Of a stretch of 8,912 bases of DNA, positions 1 to 7,155 are shown piece after piece. The notes under the pieces were generated by a model that saw only the letters and a program-made list of their open reading frames with translations, did no database searches and was not told the origin of the DNA. The DNA is from Peptococcaceae bacterium (GTDB lineage Bacteria; Bacillota; Dehalobacteriia; UBA7702): the NCBI GenBank assembly GCA_019415505.1, contig DXZC01000092.1, forward strand, positions 1-8,912, read 5' to 3'. Position numbers and translations under genes: made by a program. Numbering within the stretch: position 1 is the first letter of the stretch; each line of letters begins with the position of its first letter.

Positions 1-2
1 GG

Positions 3-875
3 ATAGTATTTGGCCTAATACTGGTCATAACGGCGTTTATTTTTTCCGGCTGTTCCGATAAAGCCACCATTAACCTGGCTGCCAAGGATTTTACCGAGCA
101 ATATATCTTAGGTGAAATGTTGAAAGCCATGGTTTTAGAGCACACTGATTTGGAGGTTGAATTGACTTCCGGGATTGCCGGAGAAACCAGCATTATAATG
201 CCAGCCATGTGTAAGGGCGAATTTGACGCTTACGCTGATTATGACAGTACCGCTTGGCTGACGGTACTAAAAAAACCCAGAATGGACAATCTCGACGCTA
301 TGCACCAGGAACTGGAGGCAATATACCAAGAGGAATATGAACTTACTTGGCTGGGCTTCTATGGCTTTGATAATACTTATAGCCTGGCGGTACGCAAGGA
401 GACGGCGGAGAAATATGGTTTGGCCACCTTTTCTGATTTAGCTAAAGTTAGCGAGTCAATGACCTTTGGCGCTGGTTATGAATTCTTTGAAAGGGAGGAC
501 GGTTATGAAGGTTTTCAAGCCTTATACGGCTTTAATTTTAAAGAGGTCTTGGAGATGAATTTAAGTCTCAAGTATAACGCGCTATTGGATAAACAAGTTG
601 ACGTGATTACCATTTATAAAACCGACGGGCGTATGAACCAGCCAAACATCGTGGAATTAGAGGATGATAAGGACTACTTCCCACCGGCCTTGTGCGGCAC
701 CATTATTCGTAGCGATACAGTGGCCGAGCATCCCGAATTAGGGACGGTGTTGAAAAAACTAAACGGCGCGATTTCCAACCAGGAGATGCGGTCCATGAAT
801 GCTGCGGTAGATATTGACGGTGAGGACCCCCAGAAGGTTGCCAGGGAATTTTTACAGCGGAAGGGTTTGATTTAA
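3..875 (+). CDS. Glycine betaine/choline-type ABC transporter substrate-binding lipoprotein (5' end cut by window edge)
   Basis: The reading frame is open to the left edge, so the first methionine seen, at 117, is not the start. The true start lies outside the window. The visible N-terminus is a hydrophobic stretch (GLILVITAFIF) ending in a lipobox F-S-G-C with the lipidated cysteine at 51-53. This indicates a membrane-anchored extracytoplasmic lipoprotein. The mature start, with KDFTEQYILGEML, is typical of the OpuAC/OsmF family that binds glycine betaine, choline or carnitine. Further family landmarks are GETSIIMPAM, GEFDAYADYDSTAW (usually ...YPEYTGT...), the GFDNTYSLAV strand and the C-terminal segment ending in FLQRKGLI. 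The YADYDSTAW segment departs from the common form, so the ligand may differ. The ATPase gene starts one base after the TAA stop, so the two are co-transcribed. The permease gene is not in the window and probably lies upstream. Class is confident; exact ligand is not. Confidence 0.9.
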   Translation: MVFGLILVITAFIFSGCSDKATINLAAKDFTEQYILGEMLKAMVLEHTDLEVELTSGIAGETSIIMPAMCKGEFDAYADYDSTAWLTVLKKPRMDNLDAMHQELEAIYQEEYELTWLGFYGFDNTYSLAVRKETAEKYGLATFSDLAKVSESMTFGAGYEFFEREDGYEGFQALYGFNFKEVLEMNLSLKYNALLDKQVDVITIYKTDGRMNQPNIVELEDDKDYFPPALCGTIIRSDTVAEHPELGTVLKKLNGAISNQEMRSMNAAVDIDGEDPQKVAREFLQRKGLI

Positions 876-876
876 A

Positions 877-1617
877 ATGGATAAAACTGCCGATACAGCC
901 AATGTTATTGAGTTTCAAGGGGTATGGAAGAACTATGGTGAATACGCGGCCCTTAAAGATATCAGCTTTGCCGTGCGGAAGGGGGAATTTATTACGGTAA
1001 TTGGCAGCTCCGGCTGTGGCAAAACAACCATGCTGAAATTAATCAACGGCTTGTTAGCGCCCAACCGAGGCACTGTTTATATTAATAATGAAGATATTGC
1101 CCAAGTTAATCAAATAGAGTTGCGGCGCAAAATCGGTTATGTTATTCAGGGCGTTGGCTTGTTCTCCCATTTAAGTGTCAAAAAAAATATTGAGTTCATA
1201 CCCAACATTTTAAAATATGAGCAGAAAAAGACCGCCTCAATTACCCAGGAGTTAATTCGTACCGTTGGTTTAGAAGAAAATATGCTAGAACGCTACCCCA
1301 GTGAATTATCCGGCGGTCAGCGCCAGCGGGTTGGCGTGGCCCGGGCTTTAGCCGCGTCTCCCGATATTCTTTTAATGGACGAGCCCTTTGGCGCTTTAGA
1401 TGAAATAACCAGAATAAAGCTCCAAGACGAGCTACTAAAAATACATAAAAAATTGCAAATAACTATATTTTTTATTACTCATGACCTTAGAGAAGCTACT
1501 AAGCTGGGAGATAGAGTGTTTATCATGCGCCAGGGGGAGATTGCCGCCTCAGGTCCGCCCCGGGAAGTTTTAGCTAATTACCATAATGCTGAAATTGGCA
1601 TTTTTCCACCTCAATAA
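877..1617 (+). CDS. ABC transporter ATP-binding protein, quaternary-amine uptake (OpuCA/OsmV-like)
   Basis: This 246-residue cytoplasmic ATPase powers the importer whose binding protein is encoded just upstream. Motifs in order: Walker A GSSGCGKTT (43-51), Q-loop Gln91 in YVIQGVGLFSH, signature LSGGQRQRVG (144-153), Walker B DILLMDE (163-169) with catalytic Glu169, the D-loop FGALDE, and switch histidine 202 in FITHD. YVIQGVGLFSHLSV is characteristic of the betaine/proline subfamily (OpuA, OpuC, OsmV). The protein stops soon after the ABC domain. It lacks the tandem CBS domains found in the longer OpuCA/OpuAA forms, which sense ionic strength in some of them. Only one base separates it from the preceding stop. 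A GGAAGGG at 859-865 inside the upstream gene is a plausible ribosome binding site. It ends in TAA and no partner gene follows on this strand. A permease gene is expected upstream of the window. Confidence 0.93.
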   Translation: MDKTADTANVIEFQGVWKNYGEYAALKDISFAVRKGEFITVIGSSGCGKTTMLKLINGLLAPNRGTVYINNEDIAQVNQIELRRKIGYVIQGVGLFSHLSVKKNIEFIPNILKYEQKKTASITQELIRTVGLEENMLERYPSELSGGQRQRVGVARALAASPDILLMDEPFGALDEITRIKLQDELLKIHKKLQITIFFITHDLREATKLGDRVFIMRQGEIAASGPPREVLANYHNAEIGIFPPQ

Positions 1618-1792
1618 GGTAAGGTAAAGTAATTAGGAAATACTTTACTGACCTAAGTTAATTAAATTTAATGCTGCTGTCATATCATTTATTATTTAAT
1701 ATTTATCAATTAACTTTTATACACATTTACAGAGGCTTTTGTAACACAGCTATAAAGTAAGGGACTACCTTTTTTTATGTACTATATAACTT

Positions 1793-1819
1793 AAAAGAGC
1801 TGATTTAATCAGCTCTTTT
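1793..1819. terminator. Bidirectional rho-independent terminator between convergent operons
   Basis: Perfect inverted repeat with arms AAAAGAGCTGA (1793-1803) and TCAGCTCTTTT (1809-1819) around a 5-nt loop. The A/T ends give a U-run on either strand. It sits between the + strand ABC genes (ending 1617) and the - strand DMT transporter (ending 1867), so it can serve both. The rest of 1618-1866 is AT-rich with no credible gene. Confidence 0.8.
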
Positions 1820-1866
1820 GGTGTTAGTTGTTGTAATTCACGGTAGTTTTGAGCCTATAGTCTGAT

Positions 1867-2808
1867 TTACTCCTCGGCGGTGGTAGCTACCGCAGCCTCT
1901 TTACCTTCCACATAGTTAATGAAGAGGACTGCCGCTAAAACGATAATCACGCCGATAATCTGGGTAATGCTGACAGTTTGGGAGAAAACGATTATCCCTA
2001 AAACCAGGGCCGTTACAGGGTCTAAAGCCATGAGGATTTGATAGATCGTGGGTTCAACCCGTTTTAGGGATTCCTGCATGGTAGCGTAGGTGAGGGCGTG
2101 GGGAATAAGGCAAAAGCCTAAAAACGCAAACCAGTAAAGGGGACTGCCGCTAATCGAGGCAAATATGTTTTGACACAGGGCCACGGGATGCACCATAAAT
2201 ATGAGCATAAAGAGGAGAGCCCCGCCTTGGGTAATAAAGAGAATGGCGTCGGAATCGCATTCTTTGACAATAAAGTAAGTGTTCATTACCACATTTACGC
2301 CGTAGAATATGGGAATAAGGCCTGTCCAAATAAGGCCCATAGTGGTAAACACGCCAGCTGAGCCGTTAAATAGACCAATAACCAGTGAAACCCCTACCAG
2401 CGCCATCACAATAGCGCTGATTTTGGGAATCGTAAACCTGTATTTAAAGATAAAATAGGATAGAATCATCACAACAATAACATTACAGAAGGCGACAATG
2501 GCCACAACTCCCACGGGCATACCTGAGGCGTAAGCCTGGGTATAGCAATAGTTCATGCCATTGGAGATAAAAAACCCCTGTAACAGCATTACTAGAATAT
2601 ATTTCCAGGGTATCTCCCGCAATACCCTGGGTTTGAAGAGAACCTTTAGGCCGAAAAAGACCGTAAGGGCCAAGGCCGGTAAAACAACGATGGATAAATC
2701 CGTAACCCCGGCCTCCAAGAGTAGGGAGGAAAAAATGCCGTAAAACCCATAGGAGACACCGGATACGGTACCGAATAAAATGCCGGCTCTTTTGATATTT
2801 GTACTCAT
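1867..2808 (-). CDS. DMT superfamily (EamA-type) transporter paired with the pyrrolysine MttB
   Basis: This 313-residue integral membrane protein has about ten hydrophobic segments from end to end. That is the layout of the drug/metabolite transporter superfamily, which arose from two five-helix EamA repeats. The N-terminal repeat starts with GILFGTVSGVSYGFYG; the second repeat ends with QILMALDPVTALVLGIIVFSQ and IIGVIIVLAAVLFINY. The start ATG is preceded by AAAGGA about ten bases upstream. The gene follows mttB on the same strand with an 87-bp gap that contains a strong hairpin. It is clearly paralogous to the transporter at 6142-7068: both share LQGF, N-x-MNYCYT-x-AY, SGMPVG/AGMPVG, VKxxDSDAILFITQG, GFCLIP, MQExLKRxEP and ALDPVT. 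Because each copy stands directly behind an mttB-family gene, import of a methylated amine or export of its product is the likely role. That is inferred from context; DMT proteins carry many solutes. Confidence 0.88.
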   Translation of the reverse strand: MSTNIKRAGILFGTVSGVSYGFYGIFSSLLLEAGVTDLSIVVLPALALTVFFGLKVLFKPRVLREIPWKYILVMLLQGFFISNGMNYCYTQAYASGMPVGVVAIVAFCNVIVVMILSYFIFKYRFTIPKISAIVMALVGVSLVIGLFNGSAGVFTTMGLIWTGLIPIFYGVNVVMNTYFIVKECDSDAILFITQGGALLFMLIFMVHPVALCQNIFASISGSPLYWFAFLGFCLIPHALTYATMQESLKRVEPTIYQILMALDPVTALVLGIIVFSQTVSITQIIGVIIVLAAVLFINYVEGKEAAVATTAEE

Positions 2809-2842
2809 GGCGCAATTCCTTTCTTGCTGATTTTTTTAGGGA

Positions 2843-2876
2843 GCGGGGAACAATTAGATAATAAATTGTTCCCCGC
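2843..2876 (-). promoter_or_regulatory. Intercistronic GC-rich hairpin between mttB and the DMT transporter
   Basis: Perfect 13-bp stem: GCGGGGAACAATT (2843-2855) pairs with AATTGTTCCCCGC (2864-2876) around an 8-nt loop. On the coding (-) strand no U-run follows, so it is not a canonical terminator. It lies 20 bases past the mttB stop. A role in protecting the mttB message 3' end, or in lowering transporter expression relative to the enzyme, fits its position. A comparable hairpin occupies the same place in the other cassette (7099-7125). Confidence 0.65.
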
Positions 2877-2895
2877 CCAGAGTTTACTGCCTAAA

Positions 2896-4353
2896 TTAGT
2901 TACCTGTTACCAGTTCTTTTTCAGCGTCAACGATTAACTGCCGAAGCTGTTCGGCGCAAGGCAATTCCGGTACCCGGTGTTTTTCTAATATTTCGATTGC
3001 CTTTTCATCCGCCCGGCTGCTAAAGGTTTGAGAGCCCATTAGCTGCCAGGTGGTTCTGTCCTCCCTGTCTATCATTTCCGGGAAAATATTGTGATTGAGG
3101 TTGGTAAAGGTGTGCTCATGGGACAGGAATTCACCGCCGATGCCAACCTCCTTAATAATATCAACAGCTAAATGCTCATCATCAGTATGAATACCCCGCA
3201 ATAATCTTTTGACCAGGCGGATAATTTCATTATCTGCCACATATTGTCCGTAACTAAAGGTCATACCCAGCTCCAGCATACCAGCTCCATAAATAATGCT
3301 AGCACCTGCCAGCATGGTCAGCATGAAGCTCTGGGTCTTTTCGTAACCGGCTTGTAAATCAGAGCACTTGCTGTCAGTCTAACCCCCCGCCACAAAGCTG
3401 GGTATTTTGTAGAAGGAAGCCAGTTGAGCCACACCCGCATTAATTAAAGCCAGTTCTGGGCTGCCCACTGTTGCCGTGCCTTTTCGCAGGTCAAGATTTG
3501 TAGTTGAACTACCGTAAATCACCGGCGCGCCTGGGCGGGTTAATTGCGATAAGGTTATAGCGGCCAGAACCTCAGCGTTATGGGTCACTAAAGTACCGGC
3601 CAAGGTTGTAGGGGCAGTTCCCCCGGCCAGCGCCATGGAAAGGGACATAAACGGTATGTTCTCCTTGGCGTATACCATCAGGGCCTCGGCAAATTCCTTA
3701 CTGAGAGTCAAGGGACTTATGGGACAGCCGCCGCCTAGAACCATATGCCTTTCCCCCTGGTTACTGCCGCCACTGATTATGCGGGCCATTTCCGCCAGGT
3801 ATTCGGCGCTGCGCTTGCCTTCCGGGGAGGACCATAGACACTTTGTGGTATTGTTGGCCTGGGCCTCCAGGGTGTGCAGTGGCAAGGTTGCCGCCGGCAC
3901 GTCACGGGCTATTACGGTATCAAAGCTCAAATCAATCTGATCGAGGTAATCCGTTAAAATAGCCAGTTGGGCAGCGTCCTTCTTGGTGGACTCCCGAATT
4001 TCTTTGGTATAGGGGTCCACTACTGTAACCCCTTCGCCAAAAGGAATAAAATTGACCCGGCCTGTGGCCAGGAGAAAATCATTTTTCGGGTCACGGCCAG
4101 CGCAGACATAGCTTCGGGGCGCCACCCGTATTGCCTCCTCCACCAGGTAAGGGGGTATATGTACCACGTCTCCCTCAACTCTCGCCCCTGCTTGCTGATA
4201 AACTGCCAACGCTTCCTGGCAATCGGTTTTAATGCCAACATCCTCTAACACCTCTAAGGTGGCTAAATGTATCTGTTCCAGATTGCTCTCATTAAACAGA
4301 TTGAGGCTGCAGCCCATATTGGGCATATAGCCGGCAAATAGATTTCTTTTCAT
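2896..4353 (-). CDS. mttB: Trimethylamine methyltransferase MttB, pyrrolysine-containing (in-frame UAG)
   Basis: MttB transfers a methyl group from trimethylamine to the Co(I) corrinoid protein MttC, giving dimethylamine and methyl-Co(III). The frame opens with ATG at 4353 behind a strong AAGAGGAGG (4361-4369). It runs 324 codons to a UAG (3379-3381) and continues in the same frame for 160 codons to a TAA. Reading UAG as one residue gives 485 amino acids with that residue at 325. As I recall, the Methanosarcina enzyme is about 495 residues with pyrrolysine near 334. The flanks match the family: SFVAGG before and TDSK...QAGYEKT after, then IYGAGMLELGMTFS at 354-367, a strongly conserved MttB stretch. 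The paralogue at 7156-8616 aligns across the site (SLIAGC-W-TDSK), so homology spans the UAG. The internal ATG at 3324 lacks a ribosome binding site and lies inside the conserved domain. A sigma-54 promoter lies upstream and a DMT transporter follows. A decayed gene is possible but unlikely, as there is no other lesion. Confidence 0.93.
3379..3381 (-). other. In-frame UAG codon, predicted to encode pyrrolysine (residue 325 of MttB)
   Basis: The plus strand reads cta, giving TAG on the coding strand, between the GGG GGT codons (Gly-Gly) and ACT GAC AGC AAG (Thr-Asp-Ser-Lys). The position equals the pyrrolysine site of MttB. The pyrrolysine ring forms an adduct with the amine substrate and presents its methyl group to the corrinoid. 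The seven stops that end genes in this window are TAA (six) and TGA (one); none is TAG. That agrees with a genome that decodes UAG. Confidence 0.9.
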
Positions 4354-4388
4354 AGTGAAACCTCCTCTTATTATTTGCCTATTATTAA

Positions 4389-4404
4389 AGCAAGAACTAT
4401 GCCA
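4389..4404 (-). promoter_or_regulatory. Sigma-54 (-24/-12) promoter of the pyrrolysine mttB
   Basis: The - strand reads TGGCATAGTTCTTGCT, against the consensus TGGCACG-N4-TTGCW. The GG and GC elements have exactly the right spacing. Transcription should begin near 4378, leaving a leader of about 25 nt that contains the AAGAGGAGG ribosome binding site. The same 16-nt geometry and the same TTCTTGCT half recur before the other methyltransferase (8677-8692). A sigma-54 activator gene lies just upstream. Confidence 0.82.
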
Positions 4405-4463
4405 ATGAACTGCATTATGAAAAGCCGACTATAAGGAGGTGTAATGAGGCGCTTGGCGTCCCC

Positions 4464-4481
4464 TGTTAAATAATTTTAACA
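4464..4481. promoter_or_regulatory. Inverted repeat, candidate activator site upstream of mttB
   Basis: Perfect 7-bp dyad TGTTAAA-TAAT-TTTAACA, centred about 68 bp upstream of the -24 end of the mttB sigma-54 promoter. That is within the usual range for enhancer sites of sigma-54 activators. TTAACActTGTTAA at 4552-4565 carries the same TGTTAA half-site in inverted order. The DNA is AT-rich, so chance dyads are possible. Confidence 0.35.
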
Positions 4482-4516
4482 AAAATAAGCGGGAAAGCAG
4501 CGGATGTACCCATAGG

Positions 4517-4540
4517 CTTTGTTATAAAAATATTACAAAG
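4517..4540. promoter_or_regulatory. Inverted repeat, second candidate activator site upstream of mttB
   Basis: The arms CTTTGT (4517-4522) and ACAAAG (4535-4540) form a 6-bp dyad. Inside it an ATA/TAT pairing continues after one T-T mismatch. It is centred about 124 bp upstream of the -24 element of the mttB promoter. A further overlapping palindrome, AGTGT-TTA-ACACT, lies at 4547-4559. Function is inferred from position only. Confidence 0.3.
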
Positions 4541-4574
4541 CAAATCAGTGTTTAACACTTGTTAATAAGGCTAT

Positions 4575-4605
4575 AAAAAACCACTGCACTATTTAAGCCC
4601 AGTGG
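4575..4605 (-). terminator. Rho-independent terminator of the sigma-54 activator gene
   Basis: On the - strand, CCACTG (complement of 4600-4605) pairs with CAGTGG (complement of 4581-4586) around a 13-nt loop. TTTTTT (4575-4580) follows. It begins about 15 bases past the activator's TAA and separates that transcript from the mttB promoter region. The stem is only 6 bp with a large loop, so strength is moderate. Confidence 0.65.
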
Positions 4606-4619
4606 CTATTAGTAGCTAC

Positions 4620-6065
4620 TTATTTAATTGTCTTTTGGGTATGTACAGTAATTCCCAACTTTTTTAGACGGTGATATATATTTTGACGCGTTACCCCAAA
4701 TTCCGCCGCCACCTTTACTACATTATAATTATTATGCACCAGGGACTCCTCCAATAATTTTTTTTCATATTGCTGCAGCCGCTCTCGCATCATGTGGGGA
4801 TACCGGCACTCCTTTACCGGTTCCAGGTCGGCAAATTTTTCTAAAAAGTAGTCGGATAAATGCCGGGGCGCCAATATACGTTCCTTTGTTTCAATTAGAT
4901 TCATAGAGCTTTCTACCATATTTTCTAATTCCCGGATATTTCCCGGCCAATCGTACTGTCTTAACATTTCTTGCAATTCCGGGGAGATACCCTCTACAAA
5001 AAGGCCAAAACGGACATTATATTTTTGTATAAAATAGCCCGCTAAATATTGTATGTCCTCCTTGCGGTCGCGCAATGGCGGTATTTTCAATTCTACGGTG
5101 GAGAGGCGGTAAAATAAGTCGTCACGCATACCCCCTAAAGATATGGTCTCCTTGGTACTCTTATTGGTAGCGCTAATAATGCGGCAATTAACCGGTATTT
5201 CCTTCGCTCCGCCAATCCGCCGCACAGATTTTTCTTGTATGACCCGGAGCAATTTTGCTTGCAGGTTGAGGGGCATGGAATTAATCTCGTCTAAAAACAG
5301 GGAACCGCCTTCAGCCTGTTCAAAGAGGCCCGGATTCTCCACTGCCCCGGTAAAGGAACCTTTGGCCACCCCGAAAAGGATACTTTCCAGAAGAGTCTCA
5401 GGAATGGCGGCGCAATTTACTGAGACAAAGGGGCCGTCTAAAAACATACTGTTATTATGAATGCCGTTTGCTAACAGCTCCTTGCCTGTGCCGGTTTCGC
5501 CATATATTAGAATAGGCGAGTCCCGCCGGGCCACCTTTTTTGCCTGGGTTATCAGGCGTTTCATAGGGGCGCTTTCACCGATAATGTCGTCAAGAAAATA
5601 TTTGGCGCCATTGGGGTTTTTGCCGTGAATTACCTCCAGCTTGTTCCGCATACTTAGGGTTTGGATAATAAAGTCCTTAACTTGGTTAATATTGCGGCCG
5701 ATGGTAATTACGTTTTTTACTTCGCCCTTGACAATATAGGGGTAAACATTCATGAGAATAGCTGTTTTTTTGCCGCCCCTTATGCGATACTCATAATAAT
5801 TATTAATTATGGGCTTTTTACTTTTAAACACCGGTTCGGTAAATTTTTGTATAAAATCGAAGTCCGGTATATTGCCATAAACCTCCTGCTCGGTTTTTCC
5901 TAGGGCGTCCTTGCGGCACATACCCTCGGTATCTTCCACAACTTTGTTGTATTCTATAATGACTCTGTCCTGATCGATTATATACATACCTTCATGGATT
6001 TTGTCCAGCGCAAAGCGGAATAATTGATTTTCCGCTTCTAATTCTTGGTAGGATTTTTTTGTCAT
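4620..6065 (-). CDS. Sigma-54-dependent transcriptional activator with N-terminal PAS domain
   Basis: This 481-residue enhancer-binding protein likely activates the two sigma-54 promoters in this cluster. Residues 1-130 form a PAS-type sensor (LFRFALDKIHEGMYIID...; Asn/Ile-rich C-terminal strand VKNVITIGRNI). The AAA+ domain (about 158-385) has Walker A GETGTGKE (189-196), the sigma-54 contact loop GSFTGA (236-241; usual form GAFTGA), Walker B GGSLFLDE (253-260), the arginine-finger region MRDDLFYRL (313-321) and WPGNIREL (373-380). A Fis-type helix-turn-helix closes the protein (NNYNVVKVAAEFGVTRQNIYHRLKKLGI, about 445-472 in two parts). There is no receiver domain, so control is probably by ligand or redox state sensed through PAS, not phosphorylation. 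It sits between the two methyltransferase-transporter cassettes, 76 bp from the upstream transporter. It has its own sigma-A-like promoter and a terminator. The signal is unknown; methylated amines are the contextual guess. Confidence 0.92.
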   Translation of the reverse strand: MTKKSYQELEAENQLFRFALDKIHEGMYIIDQDRVIIEYNKVVEDTEGMCRKDALGKTEQEVYGNIPDFDFIQKFTEPVFKSKKPIINNYYEYRIRGGKKTAILMNVYPYIVKGEVKNVITIGRNINQVKDFIIQTLSMRNKLEVIHGKNPNGAKYFLDDIIGESAPMKRLITQAKKVARRDSPILIYGETGTGKELLANGIHNNSMFLDGPFVSVNCAAIPETLLESILFGVAKGSFTGAVENPGLFEQAEGGSLFLDEINSMPLNLQAKLLRVIQEKSVRRIGGAKEIPVNCRIISATNKSTKETISLGGMRDDLFYRLSTVELKIPPLRDRKEDIQYLAGYFIQKYNVRFGLFVEGISPELQEMLRQYDWPGNIRELENMVESSMNLIETKERILAPRHLSDYFLEKFADLEPVKECRYPHMMRERLQQYEKKLLEESLVHNNYNVVKVAAEFGVTRQNIYHRLKKLGITVHTQKTIK

Positions 6066-6084
6066 ATTACCACCGCCTGTTGTT

Positions 6085-6113
6085 ATTATACACTAGCTAG
6101 GACATAAAAACAA
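6085..6113 (-). promoter_or_regulatory. Housekeeping-type promoter of the activator gene
   Basis: On the - strand, TTGTTT (complement of 6108-6113) and a perfect TATAAT (complement of 6085-6090) are separated by 17 bases. The -10 box lies 19 bases before the ATG, and AGGCGGTGG lies between them as a possible ribosome binding site. The activator would thus be made at a basal level regardless of sigma-54. Read-through from the upstream cassette is also possible, as no clear terminator is seen in 6066-6141. Confidence 0.55.
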
Positions 6114-6141
6114 ATAATTGACAAAAAATTACTCTCCGGCT

Positions 6142-7068
6142 TTAAGCGTTGCCTATTTCCTTCGCTTCAGCATAATTAATATAGGCTACCGCCAACAGCA
6201 CGCAGAGGATGCCGATAATTTGTAGAAAACCGAAGCCTTGTCCGAAAATTATTAACCCCAATAATAGTGACGTTACCGGGTCCAAAGCGTAGACAATACC
6301 CATAATGGAAGGCTCTATCCGTTTGAGACATTCTTGCATGGCAGCAAAGCAGATAATTTCGGGTATCAGGCAAAAGCCCAGTAGGGGTATAACCCCAGCG
6401 CTGCCCTGGGCAAGTAGTATAGTGATATCTTGCAGTAAGGCTAGGGGGTTAATTTGGAATAAAAACATAAAAATGAGGGCAAAACCTTGGGTTATGAACA
6501 GGATAGCGTCGCTATCTACCTTTTTAACGATGAAAAAGGTATTTAAGGTAACATTGGTGCCGAAAAATAGGGGAATCAGTAAAGTCCAAAAGATACCCTT
6601 TGGCGTTACGCCACCCTGCAAGCCACCGAATACGTCAAGGACTAAGGCTACTCCCAACAGGGCAAATAACATGGAAATTATTTTTGGCCCGGTGAATTTA
6701 TACTTAAAAAGCCAATATGATTCTAACATAATAATCAAAACATTGATAAAAGCAACGGTGGATACTATACCTACCGGCATACCGGCGGAATAAGCTGCTG
6801 TGTAACAGTAGTTCATGGCATTGACTATAATAAAGCCCTGTAAAGCCATGCCAACATAATATTGCCAGCGTATGTTTTTTAATACCTTGGGTTTGGCGGT
6901 GAGAACCCGGAAACCGAAGTAGAGCACCAGGGAAAGAGGGGCCAGGGCTACCAGGGCTGCATTGGTTAATCCTCCCTCCAATAGTAGGGTGGAAAAGGAG
7001 CCGTAAGCTCCCCAACAAACCGCCGAAATTACTGCGAACAACATACCTATTTTCTTGATATTTACCAT
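6142..7068 (-). CDS. DMT superfamily (EamA-type) transporter paired with the non-pyrrolysine MttB homologue
   Basis: This 308-residue polytopic membrane protein has about ten hydrophobic segments in two EamA-like halves. The ends are MLFAVISAVCWGAYGSFSTLLL and, near the C-terminus, IVYALDPVTSLLLGLIIFGQ with IIGILCVLLAVAYINYAEAKE (each quoted in part). It is paralogous along its whole length to the transporter at 1867-2808, by eye roughly half identical. Shared blocks include MNYCYTxAY, GMPVG and VKKxDSDAILFITQG. The start ATG has AAAGGCGG about nine bases upstream. It follows the mttB-family gene with an 87-bp gap holding a GC-rich hairpin, exactly as in the other cassette. The pairing suggests that each transporter handles the amine used, or the product made, by the adjacent methyltransferase. 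Direction and substrate cannot be read from sequence. Confidence 0.88.
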   Translation of the reverse strand: MVNIKKIGMLFAVISAVCWGAYGSFSTLLLEGGLTNAALVALAPLSLVLYFGFRVLTAKPKVLKNIRWQYYVGMALQGFIIVNAMNYCYTAAYSAGMPVGIVSTVAFINVLIIMLESYWLFKYKFTGPKIISMLFALLGVALVLDVFGGLQGGVTPKGIFWTLLIPLFFGTNVTLNTFFIVKKVDSDAILFITQGFALIFMFLFQINPLALLQDITILLAQGSAGVIPLLGFCLIPEIICFAAMQECLKRIEPSIMGIVYALDPVTSLLLGLIIFGQGFGFLQIIGILCVLLAVAYINYAEAKEIGNA

Positions 7069-7098
7069 GTTATCTGCCGCCTTTCCTCTTTTAAAATT

Positions 7099-7125
7099 CG
7101 TCCCCCAATATTTAACTGGGGGACG
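7099..7125 (-). promoter_or_regulatory. Intercistronic GC-rich hairpin between the MttB homologue and its DMT transporter
   Basis: Perfect 9-bp stem: CGTCCCCCA (7099-7107) pairs with TGGGGGACG (7117-7125) around a 9-nt loop. On the coding (-) strand it is followed by AATTTT, not a clean U-run. Partial termination or message-end protection is therefore more likely than full termination. The sequence differs from the hairpin at 2843-2876, but the placement between enzyme and transporter is the same. Confidence 0.6.
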
Positions 7126-7155
7126 TTTTCACTGACTTGCAACCTAAGGGCAGGC

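Noticed and set aside
1618..1653. Hairpin GTAAAGTA/TACTTTAC directly after the ABC ATPase gene as its main terminator
   Set aside because: The 8-bp stem (1624-1631 with 1641-1648) is AT-rich and lacks a following U-run. The hairpin at 1793-1819 is a much better terminator.
2896..3324. Separate 142-residue gene downstream of a truncated mttB
   Set aside because: It is in the same frame as the upstream part, has no ribosome binding site before 3324, and homology to MttB is continuous across the UAG. It is the C-terminal part of the pyrrolysine protein.
3379..3381. Nonsense mutation making mttB a pseudogene
   Set aside because: The stop is exactly at the family's pyrrolysine position, is TAG while every gene-ending stop in the window is TAA or TGA, and the 160 codons after it are intact and conserved.
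3355..3381. PYLIS-like stem-loop just after the UAG
   Set aside because: Only a 4-bp AGCA/TGCT pairing with a 2-nt loop is visible, which is too weak. MttB decoding is not known to need one.
6066..6141. Terminator after the DMT transporter at 6142-7068
   Set aside because: Only a short CTAGCTAG palindrome is present, with no stem plus U-run. Read-through into the activator gene remains possible.
6305..6793. 162-residue + strand open frame
   Set aside because: It lies wholly antisense to the DMT transporter, has no recognisable domain and no ribosome binding site. It is a shadow of the coding strand, as are the other short frames overlapping the named genes.
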